A stretch of DNA of 64,000 nt from Bacteroidetes bacterium UBA4414 (GCA_002389765.1 DGQM01000018.1:1-64000); one strand, 5' to 3'. Shown: positions 52,190 through 61,727, numbered from the stretch's first letter. The notes: generated by a model from the letters alone, not told the origin. Numbers and translations are program-made.

Positions 52190-53233
52190 GTGATTAACAG
52201 ATTCTTACACACTATTCTTTTGCTTGCCTGCACTTTTCATTTGTCTGCTCAGGAAGCAAGAATCATTAAACTAAAGCCCAATAAAAAACTATACACCCCA
52301 CAGAATTATTATATAACTACTGTGGTGGATGATCGTGAAGAAAAAGACAATATCGGTACGATGCGTGCTGGTCTTGCCAATAAAGTAGTACCCATTAATC
52401 TGGATGGCGGCGCTGCAAAAGCAATTGAGACTTTCTTGAATAACAGCATTCAGCAAAACACACAGGCGGATGGTCTTGAAATGCATATTACACAACTACG
52501 TATTTCTGAAAAGAATGTAGACATGCGTCAGCAAGCCGATCTTGCCTATGGTGTGGCTTTTTACCAAAACGGCAATAAACTGGTTGAATACACCGGCTCA
52601 GGCTATATACAAACAGGTTTTGATGCCAGTGCATATATAGAAAAGCTCATCAAAAGCAATATAGAGCGCGGACTGCAAGATTTTGATAAATGGTACACTA
52701 AAAGCGAAGGCGCGGCAGGCGTAATAGCATCTGTAAAGATTGTACCCGCAGCCGATAAAGACGCGATATACTACAGCAAAAACAGAAAACTATCGCTCAA
52801 AGATTTTGAAGGAGAACCTGATGAACTGAGCAAAGGTGCGGCAGCTACCTATAGTGGTATTGCTATGAAGTACAGTCACGAAAGAAAAGGACGTACCGTA
52901 AAGCTGGAAGTACAACTGAATGTATACTTCGACAAACAACACTCATGGTGTAAAGAAAATGGGAGAAGTGCAAAAACACTTAATCACGAACAACTGCACT
53001 TTGACATTACAGCCCTGAACGCCTGCAGATTTGCTGATAAAATACGCGCCTACACTTTCAGCATAGAAAACTACCAGAGCGAACTGGAAAATCTGCTGCG
53101 CGAAGCAGACAGAGAAGGCGCTGTATTGCAAAACAATTATGATAAAGAAACGGTACACGGTACCAAACCAACTGAACAGAAAGCATGGGACGATGAGATA
53201 AGAACCGCAATCAGCAATACGGATTGTTATTAA
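52190..53233 (+). CDS. Exported protein with DUF922-like C-terminal domain
   Basis: A 347-residue protein starting at a GTG (52190) with a signal peptide (INRFLHTILLLACTFHLSAQ). The first half (about 25-180) is beta-rich with VVDDREEKDNIGTMRAG and resembles nothing I can name. The second half (about 195-347) contains NHEQLHFDITAL, where HExxH-like His-Glu-x-x-His (HEQLH) is the putative zinc site of the DUF922 family of presumed metalloproteases, preceded by YSHERKGRTVKLEVQ and followed by a helical C-terminus. Protease activity is not shown. Single gene, divergent from the sigma operon, from which it is 96 bases apart. Confidence 0.72.
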   Translation: MINRFLHTILLLACTFHLSAQEARIIKLKPNKKLYTPQNYYITTVVDDREEKDNIGTMRAGLANKVVPINLDGGAAKAIETFLNNSIQQNTQADGLEMHITQLRISEKNVDMRQQADLAYGVAFYQNGNKLVEYTGSGYIQTGFDASAYIEKLIKSNIERGLQDFDKWYTKSEGAAGVIASVKIVPAADKDAIYYSKNRKLSLKDFEGEPDELSKGAAATYSGIAMKYSHERKGRTVKLEVQLNVYFDKQHSWCKENGRSAKTLNHEQLHFDITALNACRFADKIRAYTFSIENYQSELENLLREADREGAVLQNNYDKETVHGTKPTEQKAWDDEIRTAISNTDCY

Positions 53234-53315
53234 ATATGCTTCGATTTAACACAGCTTTATATATTATACATTTATTTACCACATAGCTTTGACACGCTAA
53301 CTATAATAATACACT

Positions 53316-54107
53316 ATGCGCAACAACCACGAAATTGATTATCACATCCACGGCGAAGAGATGCAGTACGTAGAAATAGAGCTGGATCCGCAAGAGACAG
53401 CCATTGCTGAAGCAGGCAGCTTTATGATGATGGATGACGGAATACAAATGGAAACAGTATTTGGCGATGGCAGCATGCCCAACCAAAGCCTGATGGGAAA
53501 ACTCTTCTCTGCCGGCAAACGTATGCTAACAGGAGAAAGCCTTTTCATGACAACGTACACAAACATTGGCCAAGGCAAAAAGCGTGTATCTTTTGCTTCA
53601 CCATATCCCGGTAAAATCATACCTCTTGATTTGCAAGAACTGGGCAATAGGGTAATATGCCAGAAAGATGCATTCCTATGTGCAGCAAAAGGCGTATCTA
53701 TTGGTATTGAATTCCAAAAGAAACTGGGTACAGGACTATTTGGTGGCGAGGGTTTTATAATGGAAAAGTTGGAAGGTGATGGTCACGCATTTGTACACGC
53801 AGGTGGTCACGTAACAAAGCGCGAACTGCAACCAGGCGAAATGTTGAAAATTGATACCGGTTGTATCGTAGCATTTACCCGCAATGTAGATTACGACATC
53901 CAGTTTGTAGGCGGTATAAAAAATACATTGTTTGGTGGCGAGGGCGTATTTTTTGCAACACTTCGCGGTCCGGGCACTGTGTGGATACAAACATTACCTA
54001 TCAGCAGGCTGGCTGGTCGTATACTTTCTTATGGTACTTACAAACGCAAAGAAGAAGGCAGCATCCTCGGTGGCATAGGCAATATGCTGGATGGTGACGG
54101 CTGGTAG
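53316..54107 (+). CDS. AIM24/TIGR00266 family protein
   Basis: A 263-residue beta-rich cytoplasmic protein without signal or membrane helix. Family motifs: YVEIELDPQETAIAEAGSFM (about 18-37), a Gly/Lys-rich central part (MGKLFSAGKRMLTGESLFM), and FVGGIKNTLFGGEGVFFATL (about 198-217) with the late glycine-rich tail GSILGGIGNMLDGDGW. The family (mitochondrial AIM24 and bacterial TIGR00266) is widespread and uncharacterised. It stands alone; a bidirectional terminator follows. Confidence 0.88.
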   Translation: MRNNHEIDYHIHGEEMQYVEIELDPQETAIAEAGSFMMMDDGIQMETVFGDGSMPNQSLMGKLFSAGKRMLTGESLFMTTYTNIGQGKKRVSFASPYPGKIIPLDLQELGNRVICQKDAFLCAAKGVSIGIEFQKKLGTGLFGGEGFIMEKLEGDGHAFVHAGGHVTKRELQPGEMLKIDTGCIVAFTRNVDYDIQFVGGIKNTLFGGEGVFFATLRGPGTVWIQTLPISRLAGRILSYGTYKRKEEGSILGGIGNMLDGDGW

Positions 54108-54125
54108 GCTTACCTCATATTACTA

Positions 54126-54160
54126 AAAAGAAAAGCAGCCCTGTTGGCTGCTTTTCTTTT
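54126..54160. terminator. Bidirectional terminator between the AIM24-like and thioesterase genes
   Basis: A 15-base-pair stem AAAAGAAAAGCAGCC/GGCTGCTTTTCTTTT with a 5-base loop. Its right edge overlaps the thioesterase stop codon (54159). Confidence 0.85.
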
Positions 54161-54569
54161 ATCCCAATGCAGCTACTTCCAGTTGTTCTCTGTGTTTCTT
54201 TTTGATAGACTCACCTATTGGTGTCGGATTACCATCGTCATCTATACGCACAAATGTGATAGACGTAGTACACACTACTGTTTCCTCACTACTATATAGG
54301 TTATACTTACGTACATCAATATTCAGTGTAATGGATGTACTCCCCAAATGAGCAACCTCTCCATATACACGTATGTGATTACCCGTCTTTATTGGCTTTT
54401 TAAACAATAGCTCCCCTACTCTTAATGTTACCATATTTGGAGTATGGCAATACTCTGTAGCAAATGCTGCTGCAGCCTCATCAATCCAAGCCATCAATAT
54501 GCCGCCGAACAAATTGCCATGAATGCCAATGTCCTTACCCATGCATATTTTTTTGTTTATCAGTTTCAT
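54159..54569 (-). CDS. Acyl-CoA thioesterase (hotdog fold)
   Basis: A 136-residue single-hotdog protein. The active-site motif is DIGIHGNLFGGILMAWIDEA (about 13-32), with the Asp in MAWIDEAAA typical of the YciA/BACH acyl-CoA hydrolases; the GELLFKKPIKTGNHIRVYGE strand follows and the C-terminus is charged (IGESIKKKHREQLE). It hydrolyses fatty acyl-CoA to CoA and free acid, probably in the cytoplasm; chain-length preference cannot be told. It is convergent with the AIM24-like gene. Confidence 0.88.
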   Translation of the reverse strand: MKLINKKICMGKDIGIHGNLFGGILMAWIDEAAAAFATEYCHTPNMVTLRVGELLFKKPIKTGNHIRVYGEVAHLGSTSITLNIDVRKYNLYSSEETVVCTTSITFVRIDDDGNPTPIGESIKKKHREQLEVAALG

Positions 54570-54598
54570 CTTGCCTGTTTTAGTGTAGTTATAAAAAA

Positions 54599-54624
54599 AG
54601 CCCTTCGGGGTGTACCGAAGGGCT
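54599..54624 (-). terminator. Terminator downstream of the acyltransferase or of a small RNA
   Basis: Perfect stem AGCCCTTCGG/CCGAAGGGCT with a GGTGTA loop; the A-run on its left gives seven T residues on the minus strand. It lies 156 bases past the acyltransferase stop, in a region where no protein gene is visible. Confidence 0.75.
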
Positions 54625-54779
54625 GTATATGCTTGTTATTAAAATCTATCAGATATTAGAATAAAGTACACACACCCTTCGCTATGCAAGGCATCCAACA
54701 ATGTTTGGCGTGTTTATACATGTTATTCATGATGCAATATTACAATGTTTGTTTGCACATAAACAAAACAATTTTACAC

Positions 54780-55784
54780 TCATATTTGCAAACTATTGAT
54801 TTTCCTGCGCAATGGTTTCTCTATGTAAGAATAGCAAAGTGCAGACACAGCAACCAATACAACCACAAAAAACAGAAAGAACCAATTGGTAGTTAACCCT
54901 AGATACTTTGCATTGAATTTGGAAACATAAAAATTCACCGGCATTTGCAAAATGTAAATACCATAACTCACCTCTCCAAACCATACCAGCGGTTTGGCAC
55001 TCAGCCATGTATCTTTCTTAGTGGCAATGCCAACTATCATCAATACAAACAAAGGAGATAACAATCCATTGTGTTTGCTAAAAGGCAAATAGATAATACT
55101 CAGCAGAACAATACCAAATGTTACCACTACAGGCATCTTGCTCAGCTGCTCTTTATTATGTGTATAGAAGTAATACCCTGCCATACCCATTACAAACTCA
55201 TTCAGGTGCGCAAGCGGGAAATAATATGTTAGCTCGTGCCAGCTATTATTGTCGGGCTTTGCATGTGCTACCATCCAAAGGTGAAGCAGTTGCGATAATA
55301 TATAGAACAACAATGCTCCATAAGCAAAACGTTGCTGATTGGCTTTATATAGCAAAAGCAATAATGGGAACAACAGATAAAACAGCATCTCAACAGAAAG
55401 CGACCAACCTGCACTGTTTACTGTTAATGCATAACCGGGAACATAAGCTTGCGCAAAAAAGAAGTTCAATAGCGTTTTAAATCCAAGCTGTGCTTCGTCT
55501 CTTACCCGTATGATGGATATTATCATTGCCACCCAATACAATGGTGCTATACGTGCTATCCTTCGTTTCAGGTAGTCTTTGTATTGTATCTGCTGGTTGA
55601 AGTAGGTATAGCACATAATGAACCCCGAGAGCGTGAAGAAATAACTCACAGCTACGTTACCCTTTGCAAAAAAAGGTTGCATGTGTTTGAACGGGAATAC
55701 ATTGAGCCCGAAGTGAAATATAACTATCATTAATGCGGCAAAGCCACGCGTTGCTGTAAGCCCGTTCAGGTGCTTTTCATTCAT
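54780..55784 (-). CDS. Acyltransferase 3 family (OafA/YrhL-type) membrane protein
   Basis: A 334-residue integral membrane protein with about ten helices, starting NGLTATRGFAALMIVIFHFG (about 6-25), where the Arg and the conserved His form the family's catalytic pair. Further motifs are FFTLSGFIMCYTYF and LKRRIARIAPLYWVAM (about 73-88), with SAGWSLSVEMLFYLLFP. It transfers acyl groups to surface carbohydrates such as O-antigen or peptidoglycan. It begins 5 bases after the stop of the TonB-dependent receptor, so the two are probably co-transcribed. Confidence 0.9.
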   Translation of the reverse strand: MNEKHLNGLTATRGFAALMIVIFHFGLNVFPFKHMQPFFAKGNVAVSYFFTLSGFIMCYTYFNQQIQYKDYLKRRIARIAPLYWVAMIISIIRVRDEAQLGFKTLLNFFFAQAYVPGYALTVNSAGWSLSVEMLFYLLFPLLLLLYKANQQRFAYGALLFYILSQLLHLWMVAHAKPDNNSWHELTYYFPLAHLNEFVMGMAGYYFYTHNKEQLSKMPVVVTFGIVLLSIIYLPFSKHNGLLSPLFVLMIVGIATKKDTWLSAKPLVWFGEVSYGIYILQMPVNFYVSKFNAKYLGLTTNWFFLFFVVVLVAVSALCYSYIEKPLRRKINSLQI

Positions 55785-55789
55785 CTGTA

Positions 55790-58192
55790 CTATCTGTTTT
55801 TGCCGCTGCCAAAATCTATGCGGTAGTAAAATAACGGCAAAAAGCCCAATTGATAAGATTTTACAAACGGATATACACCCTGCGCACCCAAATCTGCATT
55901 ATAGGTAAGCGATAAGATATTCTTAATACCGAATACGTTTACCAAATCTACTGCTATTTCATGTGTCAGTTTCTTTGCATTGATGCGCACGCCCAGCTTA
56001 GCATCTGCCCTGAAATAATCAGGAAAGCGGAGTGTATTTCTGGCAGCATCTACAACTACCAAATCGCCTAATGCGTTAGACGCAGCAACATCTGGTGGGG
56101 AATACAATCTGCCGCCTGCATATGTTACTTTCACACCGGTTATCAGTACACTATTTTTGCCCAGCTTGGGCTCATAACCTGCCAGCAGATTGGTTGCAAA
56201 GCGTGTATTGTAATCCGTATTTCTGTACACACCATCATTACCTTTTGCTTTCGAGTCAAACACTGAGCCTGTGGCAAGTACATAAAAGTTTTGACTGAAT
56301 GTTTTCTCTATCGTCAGTTCAAGCCCGTAGTTGTAGCCTGTACCTTTATTCACCAACACATCGGGGAACAACCTTGAAAATGATGCTCCTTGATTAAGAC
56401 CTGAAAACGATGAACCTATGCGTGTTTCTATAGGTACATTAAACAAATACTGATAATAGACTTCGGTACGCAACCTCAATACTTTAGACAATGCATGTTC
56501 ATACCCTGCAACTGCGTGATGACTTCTGGTAAAGCCCATATTGTAATTATGCATGACTGCCTGTGTATTCTGTGGCAGATGTGCATAGTATTGATACAAT
56601 TGCTGCATTTGGCTGTGCAAGCCATACCCTGCAGTCATAATGCCTGAAGATGTAACACGCCAACGCATACCGATGCGCGGCTCTACTACTGCTTTGCTAT
56701 TATGCGTCAGGTATTGACCATGCAAACCTGCTGTCAGCGTCAAGGCATCACTTGGCCTATACTTATACTGTACATACCCCTGCAACAAATCTGTACCACC
56801 TTGATAGTTGAGCCTTTGCTGCCAGTCTTGCCTGCTCGGGGGGTACTGCCTGCTACTGTCCACAAAGTTTACGCTATAGTAATTATTTACTATACCTGCC
56901 CTTACTACAGAGCGTGCTGATAGCTTTGTATTGATGTACCAATGCGCACTTGTAGTTTTGGTATTGAACAGATAGCCCAATACATTCTTCAAAGAATCTA
57001 CCTGCCAGTTTGCATCTCGAAATACTTTATCGTGGTGTGCGCCTATTTCATTTACCGTTTCTGCAATCACAAATTTCGTATAGGTGTTCTTGTTTATCAG
57101 GTAGTTGAATGACGCACCTAATATACCTGTGTTGGAATAGAAATACTGGTCTCGGTCGCTCTCTCCGTACAATTCCTCCGGCCTTTCCGTCAGCTTGCTT
57201 ACTATCAGGTCTATCTTACTGAGTCCGCCAATACCAAACACAGAAAGATTTGCTTTCTTACCCATCGGGAAGTTTAGCTTCAATGCTGCATCCTGATAGT
57301 TGGGTATAGAGCTTGTACCTATTTTAATATTCAGGCCTTCAAACAATTTCAGTGTAGAGTATCTGTAGGTAAATAAGTAAGATGCACCACTGTTTTTAGA
57401 CAACGGTCCTTCTGCTGCAAGCTCAGTGCCCAAGAAACCAAGCTGCCCTGTAAACTCGTGACGCTTGTTATTACCATTCCTCATTTTCAAATCAAACACA
57501 CCGGCAGTAGAATTTCCATACTCTGCCGGGAAAGCTCCGGTAAAAAAATCACTGTTGGCAAGCGTTTTGTTATTCAGCATACTTACAGGGCCACCGGTAG
57601 TGCCGGGTACGGCAAAGTGATTGGGATTGGGAATGTCTATTTCTTCGAGCCTCCACAGTACCCCTTGCGGAGAGTTACCACGGATAATGATATCATTCCT
57701 TGAATCATCTGCTCCTTGCACACCTGCAAAGTTGGATGCCATACGTGCAGGGTCTGATCGGCTGCCTGCGTAGCGCTCCGTTTCAGATATATCAAAAGTT
57801 TTGGCACTTACTATTGCCATCTCATTGATGTGTTCTTTCTTAGCCTTTACCTCTACATCCTGCATTTTCGTTGCAGACTCTTCCATCTCTATATTCAACA
57901 CAACTTCCTTACCCGATGTAACAAGGATATTGGCAAGCATCACAGACTGATACCCCATGTACTTTGTCTCAATAGTACGCTTACCTACGGGAGCATCTTT
58001 CAATACATAAGTACCATTCTCATCACTAATGCTAACTATCTCCGGTGTTTCTCCCATCACCTTCACTACAACGCCTATCAATGGAGTTTTAGATTCTTTA
58101 TCGGTAATGGTACCGCGTATGGTTTGTGTACGTTGTGCCAACACAAGAGTGCTGCAACACAACAAGATTACAATAGTGTATAGCTTATACAT
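55790..58192 (-). CDS. TonB-dependent outer-membrane receptor with N-terminal CarboxypepD_reg domain
   Basis: About 800 residues from the ATG at 58192, where a signal peptide (MYKLYTIVILLCCSTLVLAQ) begins; an upstream ATG at 58216 adds eight residues. The mature protein starts with a carboxypeptidase-regulatory-like beta-sandwich (RGTITDKESKTPLIGVVVKV ... ENGTYVLKDAPVG, about 24-105), then a TonB plug (about 130-240: NDIIIRGNSPQGVLWRLEEI, SMLNNKTLANSDFFTGAFPA) and a beta-barrel. No SusD-like lipoprotein or nearby glycan genes, so it is not a standard polysaccharide-utilisation locus. Ligand unknown. Confidence 0.9.
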   Translation of the reverse strand: MYKLYTIVILLCCSTLVLAQRTQTIRGTITDKESKTPLIGVVVKVMGETPEIVSISDENGTYVLKDAPVGKRTIETKYMGYQSVMLANILVTSGKEVVLNIEMEESATKMQDVEVKAKKEHINEMAIVSAKTFDISETERYAGSRSDPARMASNFAGVQGADDSRNDIIIRGNSPQGVLWRLEEIDIPNPNHFAVPGTTGGPVSMLNNKTLANSDFFTGAFPAEYGNSTAGVFDLKMRNGNNKRHEFTGQLGFLGTELAAEGPLSKNSGASYLFTYRYSTLKLFEGLNIKIGTSSIPNYQDAALKLNFPMGKKANLSVFGIGGLSKIDLIVSKLTERPEELYGESDRDQYFYSNTGILGASFNYLINKNTYTKFVIAETVNEIGAHHDKVFRDANWQVDSLKNVLGYLFNTKTTSAHWYINTKLSARSVVRAGIVNNYYSVNFVDSSRQYPPSRQDWQQRLNYQGGTDLLQGYVQYKYRPSDALTLTAGLHGQYLTHNSKAVVEPRIGMRWRVTSSGIMTAGYGLHSQMQQLYQYYAHLPQNTQAVMHNYNMGFTRSHHAVAGYEHALSKVLRLRTEVYYQYLFNVPIETRIGSSFSGLNQGASFSRLFPDVLVNKGTGYNYGLELTIEKTFSQNFYVLATGSVFDSKAKGNDGVYRNTDYNTRFATNLLAGYEPKLGKNSVLITGVKVTYAGGRLYSPPDVAASNALGDLVVVDAARNTLRFPDYFRADAKLGVRINAKKLTHEIAVDLVNVFGIKNILSLTYNADLGAQGVYPFVKSYQLGFLPLFYYRIDFGSGKNR

Positions 58193-58239
58193 ATTACCAA
58201 ACAAATTACTCAACACAATCAGTAATTCACAATAGCATT

Positions 58240-58287
58240 ACTTAACATAATGAAAATCATAGTATTAAAATATGGTTAAGTACTATG
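58240..58287. promoter_or_regulatory. Overlapping inverted repeats between divergent genes
   Basis: Two overlapping palindromic patterns lie in the 172-base gap between the receptor and DUF1800 genes. One pairs ACTTAACATA (58240-58249) with TATGGTTAAGT (58271-58281), one bulged base. The other pairs CATAGTA (58258-58264) with TACTATG (58281-58287), perfect, 16-base spacer. They cannot form at once. They could be an operator for the divergent promoters. No gene for a cognate regulator is nearby. Confidence 0.35.
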
Positions 58288-58364
58288 AAAGCACATATAT
58301 TATTTTTAACTTTTCATTAAACCTCTGAGGAGGAAATCAGTCTACATAAATAAATATTACGGTT

Positions 58365-60080
58365 ATGGGCAAAGTAAACCGTCGTGAGTTTTTTGAAGAA
58401 GTAATCGCCGAACGAGAAGCTAACATACAAGATGTGAGTATTGAAAAAGACAAGGCTTACAAGCAATATGTAAATAAGATAGCTCCACTCGGTCTCAACA
58501 AGACTACATCGACACTCAATCAGTATGCCGGTCCATGGACAGAAGATGAGGCAATCCACTTACTTCGCAGAACAACTTTCGGAGTAAAACCGGCAGATGT
58601 AGCAACGCTACTGAGCATGACGATGAGCCAGGCTGTAGATAAAATACTCACCTTACCTTCTACATCTCCTATACCTCCGCTTAACAATTACAATGCTGTC
58701 GTTGCAGATCCAACCATACCATTAGGCCAAACTTGGGTAAATGCACCTTACGATAGCAATACAGCCGGACAGCGATATTATTCATTTAAATCCTGGTGGA
58801 TAGGTCAAATGCTGAATCAGGACTTAAGTATTCAGGAAAAAATGGTTCTATTTTGGCACAACCACTTTGCTACAGAAGTATTGACGGTGGGTGATGCAAG
58901 AAAATCTTATAAACTCAATGCTATGTTCAGAGCTAATGCATTGGGTAACTTTAAAACGATAGTAAAGAATGTAACGCTCGACCCATCTATGCTGGTGTAC
59001 CTGAATGGCTACCTCAATACCAAAACAGCGCCGGACGAAAACTATGGGCGCGAGTTGCAGGAATTGTTTACAATAGGCAAAGGGTTCACGCCGATATATG
59101 ATGAAGATGATATAAAAGCGGCAGCCAAAGTACTGACAGGCTGGCGCATCAACAATACAACAATTAGTAGCTATTTTGACGCTACAAAACATGAAACTGC
59201 TAACAAATCTTTTTCTTCTTATTATGGAAACTATGTAGTAGTTGGCAAAACCGGCAGCGCAGGTGCAAATGAAGTAGATGACTTACTATATATGATATTC
59301 AGAAGTCACGATACGGCTTTGCATATATGCAGAAAATTATACAGATGCTTTGTTTATTATGATATCGATAGTACAATAGAAACCAACATCATTGCACCAT
59401 TAGCCACTCTGCTTGTTAGCAAAGGATATGATATTAAACCAGTATTGGAAACATTATTAAAAAGCGAACATTTTTATGATGTAAATAGCAGAGCTTGCTT
59501 TATACGTACACCGCTTGACTATTTGGTAGGAATGTTCCGTACAATGCAGGTTAATATACCAACTACAATACCTATAGATAAAACGTATACATTATGGAAT
59601 TATGTACGTAGCTATGGCAATTCGTTGGCTATGGATTTGGGAGACCCTCCAAACGTTTCAGGATGGCCTGCATTTTACCAATCCCCCGACTTTTATGAAA
59701 TATGGATTAATTCAACTACGCTACCTAAGCGCATGGCGTTTGCAGACTTAATGCTGAACTCCGGTTTTTCAGCAGGTACTGGCACTACAGTTAAAATAGA
59801 CGTAATGGAATTTGCCAAACAATGCAATAATGCAAGCGATCCCAACGCACTTATAGACTTCTTTGTAAAATACTGTCTTGGGCTTCCGCTAAGTGCAGCC
59901 TCAAAAAAAGCGCTGAAAGACGGTCAGCTTCTTTCCGGTCAAACTTCGGATTACTATTGGACTATTGCATGGACAAACTACCTATCTAATCCCAATACTA
60001 CGAATACCAACACTGTAAAAACCAGACTTACGAATACTTTAATAGAATTGCTTCGCCTACCGGAACACCATTTATGTTAA
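58365..60080 (+). CDS. DUF1800 family protein
   Basis: A 571-residue protein of the DUF1800 family. Visible motifs: DEAIHLLRRTTFGVKPADV (about 61-79), the helical MVLFWHNHFATEVL (about 160-173), LNGYLNTKTAPDENYGREL (about 205-223) with GRELQELFTIGKG, LTGWRINN and LGDPPNVSGWPAF. It has no recognisable signal peptide and no sorting domain. Function of the family is unknown; it nearly always precedes a DUF1501 gene, as here (27-base gap), and many relatives are cell-surface or periplasmic. The pair is divergent from the receptor-acyltransferase operon. Confidence 0.9.
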   Translation: MGKVNRREFFEEVIAEREANIQDVSIEKDKAYKQYVNKIAPLGLNKTTSTLNQYAGPWTEDEAIHLLRRTTFGVKPADVATLLSMTMSQAVDKILTLPSTSPIPPLNNYNAVVADPTIPLGQTWVNAPYDSNTAGQRYYSFKSWWIGQMLNQDLSIQEKMVLFWHNHFATEVLTVGDARKSYKLNAMFRANALGNFKTIVKNVTLDPSMLVYLNGYLNTKTAPDENYGRELQELFTIGKGFTPIYDEDDIKAAAKVLTGWRINNTTISSYFDATKHETANKSFSSYYGNYVVVGKTGSAGANEVDDLLYMIFRSHDTALHICRKLYRCFVYYDIDSTIETNIIAPLATLLVSKGYDIKPVLETLLKSEHFYDVNSRACFIRTPLDYLVGMFRTMQVNIPTTIPIDKTYTLWNYVRSYGNSLAMDLGDPPNVSGWPAFYQSPDFYEIWINSTTLPKRMAFADLMLNSGFSAGTGTTVKIDVMEFAKQCNNASDPNALIDFFVKYCLGLPLSAASKKALKDGQLLSGQTSDYYWTIAWTNYLSNPNTTNTNTVKTRLTNTLIELLRLPEHHLC

Positions 60081-60107
60081 ACTTCTTTATCAGGTAAAAT
60101 TGCTGAT

Positions 60108-61682
60108 ATGAAACGCAGAGATTTTTTAAAAGTAACGCCGGCAGCAGGCTTGGCATTCATGATAAACGGCATACCGATAAGCACATATGCTGATCATCCG
60201 CTATTGCAAATGATGGCAAAGTCTACCGCAAGTACGGGACGGGTTCTGGTTGTTATACAACTAAACGGTGGTAACGACGGTCTGAATATGGTGATACCGA
60301 TTGATAAGTATAGTGAGCTATCAAACGCACGATCAAACATTTTGATACCACAGAACAAAGTACTGTCTTTATCCAATACTAACCTAACTGGTCTGCATCC
60401 TGCAATGACGGGCATTCAGAAAATGTATGCGGATGGCATGGTTAACATTACACAGGGTGTTAGTTACCCAGACCCTAACTTCTCTCACTTCCGCGCCACA
60501 GATATATGGTTTAGCGCCTCGGATTCTAAAGTTTATGAAGAGAGTGGTTGGCTTGGCAGATACTTAGATAAAAAATATCCTGGCTATCCAAAAGACTATC
60601 CGAATTCTGATATGCCGGACCCATTGGCTATACAAATTGGCTCGGGTGTTTCTATGATAACACAAGGCGCCAATATTAATGCGGCTATGGCAATATCAAA
60701 CATCAATAGCTTTTACCAGATTGTAAATAACCTCGTTGACCCCGCGCCCGCTACACCTGCGGGACACGAACTTACATTTATACGTTATGTGATGCAGCAA
60801 ACACAAACCTACAATCAGGTTATAAAAGATGCTGCTGCAAAGGCAAACAATTTATCATCATTATACCCTACCAACAACTCATTGGCAGACCAATTGAAGA
60901 TAGTTGCTCGCTTAATTGCGGGAGGATTAAAAACCCCTATTTATGTAGTTAGCCTTGGCGGATTTGACACACACTCAAACCAAACCGATGCTACTGACAC
61001 TACTATAGGTGCCCATGCTACATTGATGCAAAAAATATCAGAAGCAGTATATGCATTTTTTGATGACGCAAAACTACTCGACTTTCACACCCGTGTAGCT
61101 GCTATGACAATGAGCGAATTCGGGCGTCGCATAAAATCAAATGCAAGCGGTGGTACTGACCATGGTTCCTCAGCTCCTGTTATGGTATTTGGCCCGGGTG
61201 TCAATCCAGGAATAATAGGGTCTAACCCTGTATTACCGGCTAACGCTAGTACATCAGATAATATACCGATGCAGAACGACTTCCGCGGCATATATGCAGC
61301 GGTACTTGCAGATTGGTTTGAGCTGGACATTAATGACGTGAACGATATACTAATGGATACTTTCCCTGTTCTTCCGGTATTCAAAGGTGCGAGAACCACA
61401 ATTAATACACAGGAAGGTGGCAGCAATGAAGCACTTGAGCAAAACTATCCAAACCCGTTTGTTAACAGCACTTCGTTCAAATTCAATTCAGACGGTGGCA
61501 ATGTTCGTGTTCAAATATTTGATGCTAACGGACGACTAATACGCACCATTACAGACCAACAATATGACCGTGGCCAACACGAAATCACTATCGACAGAAG
61601 CAGTATGGCCGCTGGCAACTATTTTCTCACACTCACCAATAACAAAACAAAAAGCACGCGCCGCATGACGGTCGTGGATTAA
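60108..61682 (+). CDS. DUF1501 family protein with T9SS sorting domain
   Basis: A 524-residue protein. A twin-arginine-like N-terminus (MKRRDFLKVTPAAGLAFMIN) is followed by the DUF1501 domain, related to sulfatases and alkaline phosphatases: VLVVIQLNGGNDGLNMVIP (about 46-64), YVVSLGGFDTHSNQ (about 280-293), MTMSEFGRRI and GTDHGSSAPVMVFG (about 348-361). The C-terminal 80 residues are a type A T9SS sorting domain (EQNYPNPF, LIRTITDQQYDRGQHEI, GNYFLTLTNN). If the RR motif is used for Tat export, the protein would be folded before T9SS, which is unusual. Probably an operon with the DUF1800 gene. Confidence 0.92.
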   Translation: MKRRDFLKVTPAAGLAFMINGIPISTYADHPLLQMMAKSTASTGRVLVVIQLNGGNDGLNMVIPIDKYSELSNARSNILIPQNKVLSLSNTNLTGLHPAMTGIQKMYADGMVNITQGVSYPDPNFSHFRATDIWFSASDSKVYEESGWLGRYLDKKYPGYPKDYPNSDMPDPLAIQIGSGVSMITQGANINAAMAISNINSFYQIVNNLVDPAPATPAGHELTFIRYVMQQTQTYNQVIKDAAAKANNLSSLYPTNNSLADQLKIVARLIAGGLKTPIYVVSLGGFDTHSNQTDATDTTIGAHATLMQKISEAVYAFFDDAKLLDFHTRVAAMTMSEFGRRIKSNASGGTDHGSSAPVMVFGPGVNPGIIGSNPVLPANASTSDNIPMQNDFRGIYAAVLADWFELDINDVNDILMDTFPVLPVFKGARTTINTQEGGSNEALEQNYPNPFVNSTSFKFNSDGGNVRVQIFDANGRLIRTITDQQYDRGQHEITIDRSSMAAGNYFLTLTNNKTKSTRRMTVVD

Positions 61683-61700
61683 CCTATTCTACATATACGA

Positions 61701-61727
61701 CAAAGGGCGCTTAATAAGCGCCCTTTG
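61701..61727. terminator. Bidirectional terminator after the DUF1501 gene
   Basis: Stem CAAAGGGCGCTT/AAGCGCCCTTTG, 18 bases past the DUF1501 stop, in a gap between convergent genes. Confidence 0.85.

Noticed and set aside
55790..58192. SusC-type polysaccharide utilisation locus
   Set aside because: The receptor has the CarboxypepD_reg domain, but there is no SusD-like lipoprotein, glycoside hydrolase or hybrid two-component gene beside it.
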